Shown here: in pieces, positions 16,083-24,186 of the stretch | Layout: the number at the start of each line of letters is the position of its first letter | Position numbering within the stretch: the stretch's first letter is position 1 | Origin: Streptomyces griseoaurantiacus | GTDB lineage: Bacteria; Actinomycetota; Actinomycetes; Streptomycetales; Streptomycetaceae | Direction: 5' to 3' | DNA length: 64,000 nucleotides | Assembly: GCA_014656015.1 (NCBI GenBank) | Contig: BNBP01000033.1 | Location: forward strand, 1-64,000 | Notes under the pieces: model-generated | Told to the model about the DNA's origin: nothing | Database searches by the model: none | Seen by the model: the letters and a program-made list of their open reading frames with translations, nothing else | Made by a program: the position numbers and the translations under genes

Positions 16083-16872
16083 CGGAGCAGATCGGGTCGC
16101 TCTCGCGCCAGAAGCGGAACAGCTCGTATCCGCAGGCCGTCGTGTTGTTGTCGATGCCGAGGCTGTTCAGCAGCCCGTACACCATGTCGAAGAACGTTTC
16201 GTTCACCGACGGGATCCACAGCACCGCGAACACGAACAGCAGGCCGAACGGGGCGAAGGGCTCCATCTGGCGCCGGGCGTTGTACGAGAGCCACGGCTCG
16301 ATCACGCCGTAGCCGTCCAGCCCCGGCACCGGCAGCAGGTTGAGGATCGCCGCCGTGATCTGCAGCAGCGCGAGGAACCCCAGCGCGTAGCGGAACGGCC
16401 GGGGCACGCCGTCCAGCGCGTCCAGCCAGAACGGGGCCGTGCACAGGACGGCGAACAGGACGTTGGCCAGCGGTCCCGCCGCCGAGACCGCGCTGTGCTT
16501 CCAGCGGCCGCGTATGTGGCCGCGCTCCACGAAGACGGCACCGCCCGGCAGACCGATGCCGCCCATGATCACGAAGAGCACCGGGAGGACGATGCTGAGC
16601 AGGGCGTGCGTGTACTTCAGCGGGTTGAGCGTGAGATAGCCCTTGGCGCCTATGGTGAAGTCGCCGCTGTGCAGGGCGGTGCGGGCGTGCGCGTACTCGT
16701 GCAGGCACAGGGACACGATCCAGGCCGAGGTCACGAACAGGAAGACGGCCACGCCCGGCTGCTCGGCGAACCCGGTCCAGGTGGCCCATCCGGTGACCGC
16801 GCTGACGGCCAGGATGCCCAGGAAGACCGGGCTGATCCTCCGTTCGCTGCGGCGGGCGGCGGCGGTGCTCAT
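16075..16872 (-). CDS. Site-2-protease (M50) family membrane metallopeptidase
   Basis: A 265-residue integral membrane protein with the zinc motif HEYAH at residues 58-62 inside the second hydrophobic segment and NLLPVPGLDGY further on, where the aspartate supplies the third zinc ligand. These are the two diagnostic motifs of site-2 proteases, which cleave substrates within the membrane and often release anti-sigma factors or regulators. About six transmembrane helices can be seen, with no PDZ domain, so it belongs to the short rhomboid-sized group. The start MSTAAARR was preferred to the upstream TTG because AGGAG lies 11 bases before it. Target unknown. Confidence 0.85.
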   Translation of the reverse strand: MSTAAARRSERRISPVFLGILAVSAVTGWATWTGFAEQPGVAVFLFVTSAWIVSLCLHEYAHARTALHSGDFTIGAKGYLTLNPLKYTHALLSIVLPVLFVIMGGIGLPGGAVFVERGHIRGRWKHSAVSAAGPLANVLFAVLCTAPFWLDALDGVPRPFRYALGFLALLQITAAILNLLPVPGLDGYGVIEPWLSYNARRQMEPFAPFGLLFVFAVLWIPSVNETFFDMVYGLLNSLGIDNNTTACGYELFRFWRESDPICSVS

Positions 16873-17167
16873 GGGCAAGGGCTCCTGGGGCTCGTCGTGG
16901 GACGTTCGTGCGTGAGAACGTGCGGGGGCGGAACGACCGTACAGGTGATGCCGCGATGTGGGGAGAACGTTCCGGGAGGCGGGGGCGGTTCCCGGGGGGA
17001 ACGGCCGGGGGATCGGGCAGGGAAACGAGCGGGGAAGAGAACGGGGGCGGGACGCGGTGGGCCGAGGAACGGCACGGGGGCGGACGAGGACGGCGGAGCC
17101 GGCCGGGGACGGCGGCGGGGACGCGGCCCGCGCACCCGGCGGCGGCCGGAGCGCGTCCCCGGGGACA

Positions 17168-20100
17168 ATGGACCTCGTGCGCTACCGCATCCTCGGCACC
17201 ACCCAGGCACTCCGCCCCGACGGCTCGCCCGTCCCGGTCGGCGGAGCGCGGCTGCGCGCCCTGCTGACCGTGCTCGCCCTGCGGCCGGGCCGGACCGTGC
17301 CCGCAGGGTTCCTCGTCGAGGAGGTGTGGACCGGAGCCCCGCCCGCCGACGCGCCGGGCGCGCTGCAGGCCCTGGTGGGACGGCTGCGGCGGGCGCTGGG
17401 CGCGGACGCGGTGGAGTCGGCGGCCGGCGGCTACCGGCTCGCGGCGGGTGCCGACGACGTCGACCTGCACCGTTTCGAAAGGCTCACGGGGGAGGGGCTG
17501 CGGGCGCTGGCCGACGGGGACGCGGCCAAGGCCGCCGCCGTCCTCGACGACGCGCTCGCCCTGTGGCAGGGCCCGGCCCTCGCCGACCTGCCGGACCGCA
17601 CGGGGGAGTCCGCCCGCTGGGAGGCCCGCCGGCTCGACGCGCGGCGCGCGCGGCTCACCGCGGCGGTCGCGCTCGGCGAGGCGGCGCACGTCCTGCCGGA
17701 GCTGACCGCGCTGAGCGCGGAGCACCCGCTGGACGAGCCCCTGCAGGCGCTGCGGCTGCGCGCCCTGCGGGAGGCGGGCCGCCCGGCGGAGGCGCTCGCG
17801 GCGTACGAGACCGTCCGCCGCCTCCTCGCCGACCGCCTCGGTTCCGACCCGGGCCCCGAACTCCGCGCCCTGCACGCGGAACTCCTGTCCCCACCGCCGG
17901 ACACGGGCCCCGGCCCCGCGCCCGCCGACGCCCCCACCCGCGAGGTGCACCCCTCGGCCCCCGGCCCCGCCCCGCGCACCGGGGGCACCACCGGCCCCGG
18001 GCTCCCCGGGACGTCCACCACGGCCGGCCGCACGAACCCGGCCCGCCCGGCGGACGGGAGCCGGCCCGGCGGCCCGGCGGCCCGGGCAGATGACGGCGGC
18101 CCCGGGGGCAGCGGTGGTCCGGCGGTTCCCGTGCGCGCGGAGGATGCCGCGGGCCCCGGCCCCGGCGGCAGGCCAGCCCCCGGGGGCCGGGAGGACTTCG
18201 CCGGCCTCGGCCCGGCGGGTTCGGACGGCTCGGCGGGTTCGGACGGCCGGGCGGGTTCGGACGGCCCTGCGGGGTCCGTCGGCCAGGACGGTGCGGCGGC
18301 CCGCCCCGGGCAGGGCGACCCGGCCCCCGACGCCGGTGCGGCCGCCCCCGGGCAACGGGAGGACCCCGCGAGTCCCGCCCGCGCGGCCGCCCCGGCGGGC
18401 GGGGGTCTCGCCGTGCGGGAGGCCCGTACGCCTCCGGCCGGGAACCTCCGGGTGCGGCTCACCTCGTTCGTCGGGCGGGAGGGGGACATCGCCGCGCTGC
18501 GGCGGGACCTCGGCGCCGCGCGGCTCGTGACGCTGCTCGGGCCCGGTGGGGCCGGCAAGACGCGGCTGTCGCAGGAGGCGGGGGAGGCCGTCGCCGACGC
18601 GCTCCCCGACGGCGTGTGGCTCGCCGAACTCGCCCCCGTCCGCGACCCGGACGCCGTGCCCGAGGCCGTGCTCAGCGCGCTCGGCGCGCGCGAGACCGTG
18701 CTGCGCGGCGCCGGCGCCGAGGAGATGCGCGCCGCCTCCGACCCGCACCGCGACGACCCCGTCACCCGGCTCGTGGAGCACTGCGCCCGCCGCCGCATGC
18801 TGCTCATCCTCGACAACTGCGAGCACGTCGTCGACGCCGCCGCCCGCCTCGCCGAGGAACTCCTCGCCCGCTGCCCGCACCTGACCGTCCTCGCCACCAG
18901 CCGCGAACCCCTCGGCGTGCCGGGCGAGTCACTGCGCCCCCTGGAGCCCCTGCCGCAGCCGTACGCCCTCGAACTCCTCGCCGACCGGGGCGCCGCCGCC
19001 CGCCCCGGCTTCCGTCCCGAGGACGACCCGGAGGCCGCCGCCGAGATCTGCCGGCGGCTCGACGGGCTTCCCCTCGCCATCGAACTGGCCGCCGCCCGGC
19101 TGCGCATGATGACGCTGCGCCAGATCGCCGACCGGCTCGACGACCGCTTCCGGCTGCTCACCTCCGGCAGCCGCACGGTGCTGCCCCGCCAGCAGACCCT
19201 GCGGGCCGTCGTCGACTGGTCCTGGGACCTGCTCGACGAGGAGGAACGCGGCGTCCTGCGCCGGCTCTCCGTGTTCGCCGGCGGCTGCGACCTCACCGCC
19301 GCCGAGGCCGTCTGCGGCCCGGCCGCGCTCGACGCGCTCGGCTCCCTCGTCGACAAGTCCCTCGTCGTCGCCGCCCCCTCCGCATCGGGTGACGGCGAGA
19401 TGCGCTACCGGCTCCTGGAGACCGTCGCCGAGTACGCGGGCGAACGGCTCGACGAGTCCGGCGAACGCGCGGCCACCGAGCGCGCCCACCTCGTCCACTA
19501 CCGCGAACTCGCCCGCACCGCCGAACCGCTGCTGCGCGGCCGCGAGCAGCGGGCGGCCACCCGGCGGCTCCAGCAGGAGTACGAGAACATCCGGGCCGCG
19601 CTGCGCCGGGCGGTCGACGCGGGGCAGGAGCAGGAGGCCGTCTGCCTGGTGCTGTCGCTCGTCTGGTACTGGCAGATGCGCGACCTGCGGATCGAGGCGC
19701 GGACCTGGACCACCGCCGTCATGGAGCTCTTCCCCGACCCCTTCGAGGGCTCCGCGCGGCCCGTCCCCGACCTCGTGGAGCGCTGCGTCGGCTCCCCGCC
19801 GCCCTTCCCCCCGCGGATCCTGGAGGAGGCCCGGCGCGGGGTGCACCTCGCCCATCTCGCCTGCATGGACATCGACATGGAGGCATGGCAGGACGAACGG
19901 GCCCAGCGCAAGCTGCGCACCATCGCCGCCACCTACCGGCCCGGCCAGCCGCAGGTCTGCCGGGTGCCGGGCAACCTGTGGTTCTTCGCCGTGATGCTCA
20001 CCGGCGAGGTGGAACGCATCCGCGAGGTGACCGACGCGGCCGTGGACACCTGCCGTGCGCTGGGCGAGGAGTGGGAGCTGGCCCGGGCCCTGGAGAACCG

Positions 20101-21016
20101 CGCCAACATCCTCGCCAACCGCCCCGACTGGGCCGGGGACGCCGCCCGGGACGCGGAGGAGGCGCTGAGGATCTTCACCCGCCTCGGGGACGACTGGGGC
20201 GCCGCCGAGGCGCTCTCCGCCCGCGCCGAGTCCCTGGAGTGCATGGGCGACTACCCGCGCGCCGCAGCCGACTACGGGACGGCGATCGAGTACGCCGAAC
20301 GGCTCGGTGCCCACGCCCAGGGCGGTGTCCTGCGGGCCCGGCTCGGCAACGCCCTGCTGGAGGCCGGCGAGGGCGAACGGGGTGAGCGGCTGCTGCGGCG
20401 GGTGATCGAGGAGAACGCGGGCGCGACGACCGAGGGGCTGCCCGCCGCCCGGCTGTTCCTCGCGACCTGGCTCGGCCACACCGACCGCACCGTCGAGGCC
20501 CGCACCCAGCTCGACCGCCTGCGCGAGGAGTTCCCGGCCGCGGGCTTCCCGGTGTTCGGCGGGCTCATCCACGGCCTGTACGCCTGGCTGGACACCACGG
20601 AGGGGCGGTACGAGGAGGCGCGGACACAGGTGCGCGAGGCCCTCCGGCACGCCACGGACCGTCTCACCCAGGTGATGGCACCCCAGATGGTCTCGACATA
20701 CCTGGTCGTGGCCGCGCTCACGCTGATCGGGCTCGAGGGCGGGGACACCGCGGACGCCGCCCGCTGCCTGGGTGCGGCGGACGCCCAGGCGCCGCCCGGG
20801 TACCGGCTCAACTTCGCGGAACGCGCGACCCGGGAGAGGGCCGAGGCGCGGCTGCGGGAACTGCTCGACGCGCGCACGTACGAGGCCGCGTACGCCGAGG
20901 GCGGCGGCCTCACCCTGGAGGAGGCCACCGCCCTCGTACGACGCGGACCGGGAGAACCGGAGGGACCGGGAGAACCGGCGGGACCGGGAGAACCGGAGGA
21001 CCGGGGGAGCCGGTGA
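17168..21016 (+). CDS. Large BTAD / NB-ARC / TPR transcriptional regulator (AfsR-SARP-like)
   Basis: A protein of about 1,282 residues. Residues 1-90 are a winged-helix DNA-binding domain (YRILGTTQAL...GGARLRALLTVLALRPG). Residues 100-250 form the BTAD domain. A Pro/Gly/Ala-rich linker of about 190 residues includes an 18-bp repeat encoding GSDGxA. The NB-ARC ATPase has a P-loop LLGPGGAGKTRL near residue 456, Walker B LLILDNCEHV near 550 and TSREPLGVPG near 577. Helical TPR-like repeats follow. The C-terminal tail is a triple GPGEPE/A repeat. AfsR-type regulators activate secondary metabolism and are often pleiotropic. The start at 17168 follows GGGGA; a GTG nine bases later is possible. Confidence 0.88.
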   Translation: MDLVRYRILGTTQALRPDGSPVPVGGARLRALLTVLALRPGRTVPAGFLVEEVWTGAPPADAPGALQALVGRLRRALGADAVESAAGGYRLAAGADDVDLHRFERLTGEGLRALADGDAAKAAAVLDDALALWQGPALADLPDRTGESARWEARRLDARRARLTAAVALGEAAHVLPELTALSAEHPLDEPLQALRLRALREAGRPAEALAAYETVRRLLADRLGSDPGPELRALHAELLSPPPDTGPGPAPADAPTREVHPSAPGPAPRTGGTTGPGLPGTSTTAGRTNPARPADGSRPGGPAARADDGGPGGSGGPAVPVRAEDAAGPGPGGRPAPGGREDFAGLGPAGSDGSAGSDGRAGSDGPAGSVGQDGAAARPGQGDPAPDAGAAAPGQREDPASPARAAAPAGGGLAVREARTPPAGNLRVRLTSFVGREGDIAALRRDLGAARLVTLLGPGGAGKTRLSQEAGEAVADALPDGVWLAELAPVRDPDAVPEAVLSALGARETVLRGAGAEEMRAASDPHRDDPVTRLVEHCARRRMLLILDNCEHVVDAAARLAEELLARCPHLTVLATSREPLGVPGESLRPLEPLPQPYALELLADRGAAARPGFRPEDDPEAAAEICRRLDGLPLAIELAAARLRMMTLRQIADRLDDRFRLLTSGSRTVLPRQQTLRAVVDWSWDLLDEEERGVLRRLSVFAGGCDLTAAEAVCGPAALDALGSLVDKSLVVAAPSASGDGEMRYRLLETVAEYAGERLDESGERAATERAHLVHYRELARTAEPLLRGREQRAATRRLQQEYENIRAALRRAVDAGQEQEAVCLVLSLVWYWQMRDLRIEARTWTTAVMELFPDPFEGSARPVPDLVERCVGSPPPFPPRILEEARRGVHLAHLACMDIDMEAWQDERAQRKLRTIAATYRPGQPQVCRVPGNLWFFAVMLTGEVERIREVTDAAVDTCRALGEEWELARALENRANILANRPDWAGDAARDAEEALRIFTRLGDDWGAAEALSARAESLECMGDYPRAAADYGTAIEYAERLGAHAQGGVLRARLGNALLEAGEGERGERLLRRVIEENAGATTEGLPAARLFLATWLGHTDRTVEARTQLDRLREEFPAAGFPVFGGLIHGLYAWLDTTEGRYEEARTQVREALRHATDRLTQVMAPQMVSTYLVVAALTLIGLEGGDTADAARCLGAADAQAPPGYRLNFAERATRERAEARLRELLDARTYEAAYAEGGGLTLEEATALVRRGPGEPEGPGEPAGPGEPEDRGSR
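20946..21000 (+). repeat. 18-bp tandem repeat at the regulator C-terminus
   Basis: Three near-identical copies of GACCGGGAGAACCGGAGG begin at 20946, 20964 and 20982, followed by a partial copy. They encode hexapeptides GPGEPE, GPGEPA and GPGEPE at the end of the BTAD/NB-ARC protein. Only one base differs between copies, so slippage is likely recent. Confidence 0.85.
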
Positions 21017-21029
21017 CGCCGGCGCCGGC

Positions 21030-21851
21030 TCAGGCCTTGGTGGAGTACTTGCGGACGGCGATCGGCATCATGACCGCCGTCAGCACCGCCGACCAGGCGA
21101 CGGTGATCAGGATGTCGTGGGCCACCGGCCCGCCGTTCATCAGTCCGCGCGCGGCGTCCGCCAGCGAGGACAGCGGGTTGTAGTCGGTGAACGCCTGGAG
21201 CCAGCCCGGCATCGTGCTGGTCGGGGCGAAGATGGACGAACCGAACTGCAGCGGCATCAGCACGAGGAACCCCATCGCTTGGACGGCCTGGGCGCTCTTC
21301 ATCACCACACCCAGGGTCAGGAAGATCCACATCACCCCGAAGCCGAAGACCATCGACAGGCCGACGGCCGCGAACAGACCCGGGACGTCGGACACGGTCA
21401 GGCCGAGCGCGAAGCCCACCGCGAGCAGGATCGCGGTGGCCACGAGCATCCGGCCGATCTCCACCACGATCTTGGCGATCAGCACGGAGGCCCGGCCGAT
21501 CGGCAGCGACCGGAAGCGGTCCATCACCCCGGTCTGGAAGTCCTGGTTGAAGCCGGTGCCCACACCCTGCGCGATGTTCATGCCCATCATCGCCATCAGG
21601 CCCGGCACCAGGTAGTTGACGTACTCCTGGCGGTTGTCGGCCCCGCTGATCGCGCCGCCGAAGACGAACACGAACAGCAGGCAGAAGACGATCGGGAACA
21701 GCACCGCGTCGAACATCGACTCGGGGTCCTGCCGGATCCACAGCAGGTTGCGGCGGATCAGCGCGCCGGTGTGGCGCAGATGCCCGCGCAACCCGATCCG
21801 GGCGTCGCTCGCGGGGGCGCCGGCGTGCGGGGTGGCAATGGCGGCGCTCAT
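21030..21851 (-). CDS. ABC-2 type exporter permease (DrrB-like)
   Basis: A 273-residue membrane protein with about six transmembrane helices and the ABC-2 signature region of daunorubicin-resistance-type permeases (NLLWIRQDPESMFDAVLFPIVFCLLFVFVFGGAI...YVNYLVPGLMAM). The ATG overlaps the stop of the upstream ATPase gene by the usual ATGA junction, so the two are translationally coupled and form a DrrAB-type pump, probably exporting a drug, lipid or small metabolite. It is transcribed against the BTAD regulator, 13 bases between the stops. Confidence 0.9.
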   Translation of the reverse strand: MSAAIATPHAGAPASDARIGLRGHLRHTGALIRRNLLWIRQDPESMFDAVLFPIVFCLLFVFVFGGAISGADNRQEYVNYLVPGLMAMMGMNIAQGVGTGFNQDFQTGVMDRFRSLPIGRASVLIAKIVVEIGRMLVATAILLAVGFALGLTVSDVPGLFAAVGLSMVFGFGVMWIFLTLGVVMKSAQAVQAMGFLVLMPLQFGSSIFAPTSTMPGWLQAFTDYNPLSSLADAARGLMNGGPVAHDILITVAWSAVLTAVMMPIAVRKYSTKA

Positions 21852-22870
21852 ACGGCGACCTCCTCGCGGGCGGGGACGTCGTCCTGCGCGGCACTGGCCT
21901 TGTGGCCGGTGAGCGACAGGAACACCTCGTCCAGACTGGGCAGTTCGGTGGTGAGGGAGGAGAGCGTGATGCCCCGCGCGGTGAGCGCGCCGACCACGGC
22001 GGTCAGCTGCTCGTCGCTGAGGACCGGCACCAGGACGCTGGCGGAACCGACGTCGACGGTGGCGTTCCCGGGGCCGGTGAGCCCGAACTCGTCGAGCGCG
22101 GCGGCGGTGGGACGCAGCTCCAGCGGGTCCGCCGGGGTGATCCGCAGGGTGCGGCCACCGACCCGCGCCTTCAGCTCGGCGATCCGGCCGCCGGCGACGA
22201 CCTTGCCGCGGTCCACGACCGTCAGCTCGGAGGCCAGGTACTCGGCCTCCTCCATGTACTGGGTGGTGAGCAGCACGGTCGCACCCTCGGCGACCATGCG
22301 GCGCACCTCCGTCCACACCTCGTTGCGGGTGCGCGGGTCCAGGCCGGTGGTCGGCTCGTCCAGGAACAGCACCGCCGGGCTGCCGATCATGGAGGCGGCC
22401 AGGTCGAGCCGGCGGCGCATGCCGCCGGAGTAGGTGCCCACCGGGCGCTTGGCGGCCTCGGTGAGGGAGAACCGCTCCAGCAGACCGTCGGCCCGGGCGC
22501 GGGCCTCCCGGCGGGACAGGTCGAGCAGCCGGCCGATCAGGTACAGGTTCTCGAAGCCGGACAGCTTCTCGTCGACCGAGGCGTACTGGCCGGTGAGGCC
22601 GATCACCCGCCGCGTCTGACGCGGCTGGCGCAGCACGTCGTAGCCGGCGACGGTGGCGTGCCCGGAGTCCGGCACGATCAGGGTGGACAGGCAGCGGACC
22701 AGGGTGGTCTTGCCGGCCCCGTTGGGACCGAGCACCCCGAGGACGGTGCCCTCGCGCACGTCGAGGTCGACACCGTCGAGGGCCTTCGTCTCCCCGTAGT
22801 GCTTCACCAGCCCCCGTACGGTGACGGCCGCGTCCCGGGCGGCGTCGGGGTTCTTGTCGATTCGCGTCAT
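21848..22870 (-). CDS. ABC transporter ATP-binding protein (DrrA-like)
   Basis: A 340-residue ATPase with Walker A GPNGAGKTT (residues 49-57), signature YSGGMRRRLDLA (about 147-158), Walker B VLFLDEPTTGLD (167-178) and the H-loop region replaced by LLTTQYMEEAEYLAS, as is typical of DrrA (QYxEEAD). The C-terminal about 90 residues form the extra DrrA domain. The MTRIDKN start was chosen over an upstream TTG. No strong ribosome-binding site precedes it. Exporter role inferred from its coupled permease. Confidence 0.93.
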   Translation of the reverse strand: MTRIDKNPDAARDAAVTVRGLVKHYGETKALDGVDLDVREGTVLGVLGPNGAGKTTLVRCLSTLIVPDSGHATVAGYDVLRQPRQTRRVIGLTGQYASVDEKLSGFENLYLIGRLLDLSRREARARADGLLERFSLTEAAKRPVGTYSGGMRRRLDLAASMIGSPAVLFLDEPTTGLDPRTRNEVWTEVRRMVAEGATVLLTTQYMEEAEYLASELTVVDRGKVVAGGRIAELKARVGGRTLRITPADPLELRPTAAALDEFGLTGPGNATVDVGSASVLVPVLSDEQLTAVVGALTARGITLSSLTTELPSLDEVFLSLTGHKASAAQDDVPAREEVAV

Positions 22871-22986
22871 GCCGAACAAGCTGCCAGCCCCCGCCGACAG
22901 CCTGCCGACAGAGCGCCGACATGCCGCCGACAGCGCCCGCGGATCCCGCCTGACCCGGGTGGACGACGGGATTCCTCGGGCAGGCC

Positions 22987-23730
22987 CTACGGGACCTGCT
23001 GGATGTCGGCGCCGGTGATCTGCCCGTCCTGGACGGTGTACGTGCCCGTGAACGACTTCACCGTGCCGTCGGTCTGCGAGGCCCGGAGCTGGACGGCCAC
23101 CACCCCGGAGCCCGAGCCCGAACCGTCGTCGGAGGTGGTGACGTCGACGTGGGCCGTCGAGGCGAAGCCCGCCACCCAGTCGGAGTAGGGACCGTTGTAG
23201 AGGCGCGAGCCGCCCATGTTCCAGGCCGCGGAGTAGTTCCCCGCGTTCAGGTAGTCGTAGTAGTCCGTGACGACCGTGCTCGCCGCCCGGGTGCCCTCGT
23301 CGGTGCTGTCGGTGTCATCGGTGCCGTAGGCCGTCTCCGTGTCCTCCGGAGTGGGGGTCCCGTAGCCGCCCTCCCCGGAGGTGTACTCCTCGCCGCCGTA
23401 CGTGTCCGGCGTGCCGTATCCGTCGGTGGAGGGGGACGCGGTGCCGTCCGAGTCGTAGCCCGGCAGGTACGGCATGCCGGGGGAGCCGCCCGCCACCGCG
23501 GTGTCGTCCTGGTGGGCGACGGACACGCCGAGCACCACCCCGCCGCCCGCGAGGACGGCCGCCAGGGTCCAGGGCAGCCAGCGCGGCAGCAGGGCGCCGC
23601 CGATGCGCACGTGGGAGCCCCGGGCCTCCGCCCGGGCCGGTCCCACGGTGGTGCGGGGGGCGCCGCAGTGCGGGCAGTCCGGCCGGGTCGGGTCCTCGAC
23701 GCGCACGCCGCATCGAACGCAGAAGTGCAT
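22987..23730 (-). CDS. Zinc-ribbon, single-pass membrane protein with extracytoplasmic NTF2-like domain
   Basis: A 247-residue protein. Residues 1-24 form a four-cysteine zinc ribbon (CxxC at 4/7 and 19/22). A transmembrane helix spans about residues 52-71. An acidic Gly/Tyr/Thr/Ser-rich linker (DSDGTASPSTDGYG...) follows. The last about 110 residues (VVTDYYDYLNAGNYSAAWNMGG...FTGTYTV) resemble the NTF2-like/SnoaL domains found outside the membrane in many actinomycete receptor-like proteins. It lies 12 bases after the small helical protein gene and is probably the last gene of a three-gene cassette. Function unknown. Confidence 0.75.
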   Translation of the reverse strand: MHFCVRCGVRVEDPTRPDCPHCGAPRTTVGPARAEARGSHVRIGGALLPRWLPWTLAAVLAGGGVVLGVSVAHQDDTAVAGGSPGMPYLPGYDSDGTASPSTDGYGTPDTYGGEEYTSGEGGYGTPTPEDTETAYGTDDTDSTDEGTRAASTVVTDYYDYLNAGNYSAAWNMGGSRLYNGPYSDWVAGFASTAHVDVTTSDDGSGSGSGVVAVQLRASQTDGTVKSFTGTYTVQDGQITGADIQQVP

Positions 23731-23742
23731 GGCCGCCTCCGC

Positions 23743-24123
23743 CTACAGTCCCCGGACGGCTTCTTCGATGGTGACCGCCAGCGAGGCGAGCGCCGCGAAG
23801 CCGGGCACCGCCTCGGTGAGCGCCCTCGCGACCCGGCGCAGCTTCCCCGTACGGGGCTCCGGCGCCGCCAGTTCCTCGCGCGCGTCCTGCGCGAACTCCG
23901 CCAGGTCCTCCCGGTCGGGGTGCTCCGAGGCGCGCAGGTCCTCGATGAACCGGGCCAGCAGCTCGCTGATCTCCCGCGGGGTCAGGGGGCGCTCCTCGGC
24001 AGCCGGCGCCCTCTCCTCCGTGACGCGGAAGTCGACGCGCGCGTTGCTGCCGCTCGCCACCACCGCGTGGGAGACCCGGGCGCCGCCCGAGGCGCTGATG
24101 CCGTTGTTGCCGTGTGTGTCCAT
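23743..24123 (-). CDS. Small helical protein with N-terminal Gly/Val/Ala/Ser motif
   Basis: A 126-residue protein. Residues 6-30 form a motif beginning NNGI, with GARV at 14-17 and VASG at 22-25, that aligns without gaps to residues 477-501 of the protein encoded just upstream. Residues 45-80 are a charged amphipathic helical region (REISELLARFIEDLRASEHPDREDLAEFAQDAREEL). The C-terminus is a hydrophobic helix (GFAALASLAVTIEEAVRGL). I do not recognise the family. The Gly/Val/Ser pattern could form a beta-arch and assemble with the matching motif of its neighbour, as in bacterial amyloid-signalling sequences. It lies 63 bases downstream of the neighbour. Confidence 0.7.
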   Translation of the reverse strand: MDTHGNNGISASGGARVSHAVVASGSNARVDFRVTEERAPAAEERPLTPREISELLARFIEDLRASEHPDREDLAEFAQDAREELAAPEPRTGKLRRVARALTEAVPGFAALASLAVTIEEAVRGL

Positions 24124-24186
24124 GCCGCTTCCCGTCCCTGGTGTCCGTTGTCGTTGTCGTCCTCGGCCCCGTGCGCCGCCGCCGGG

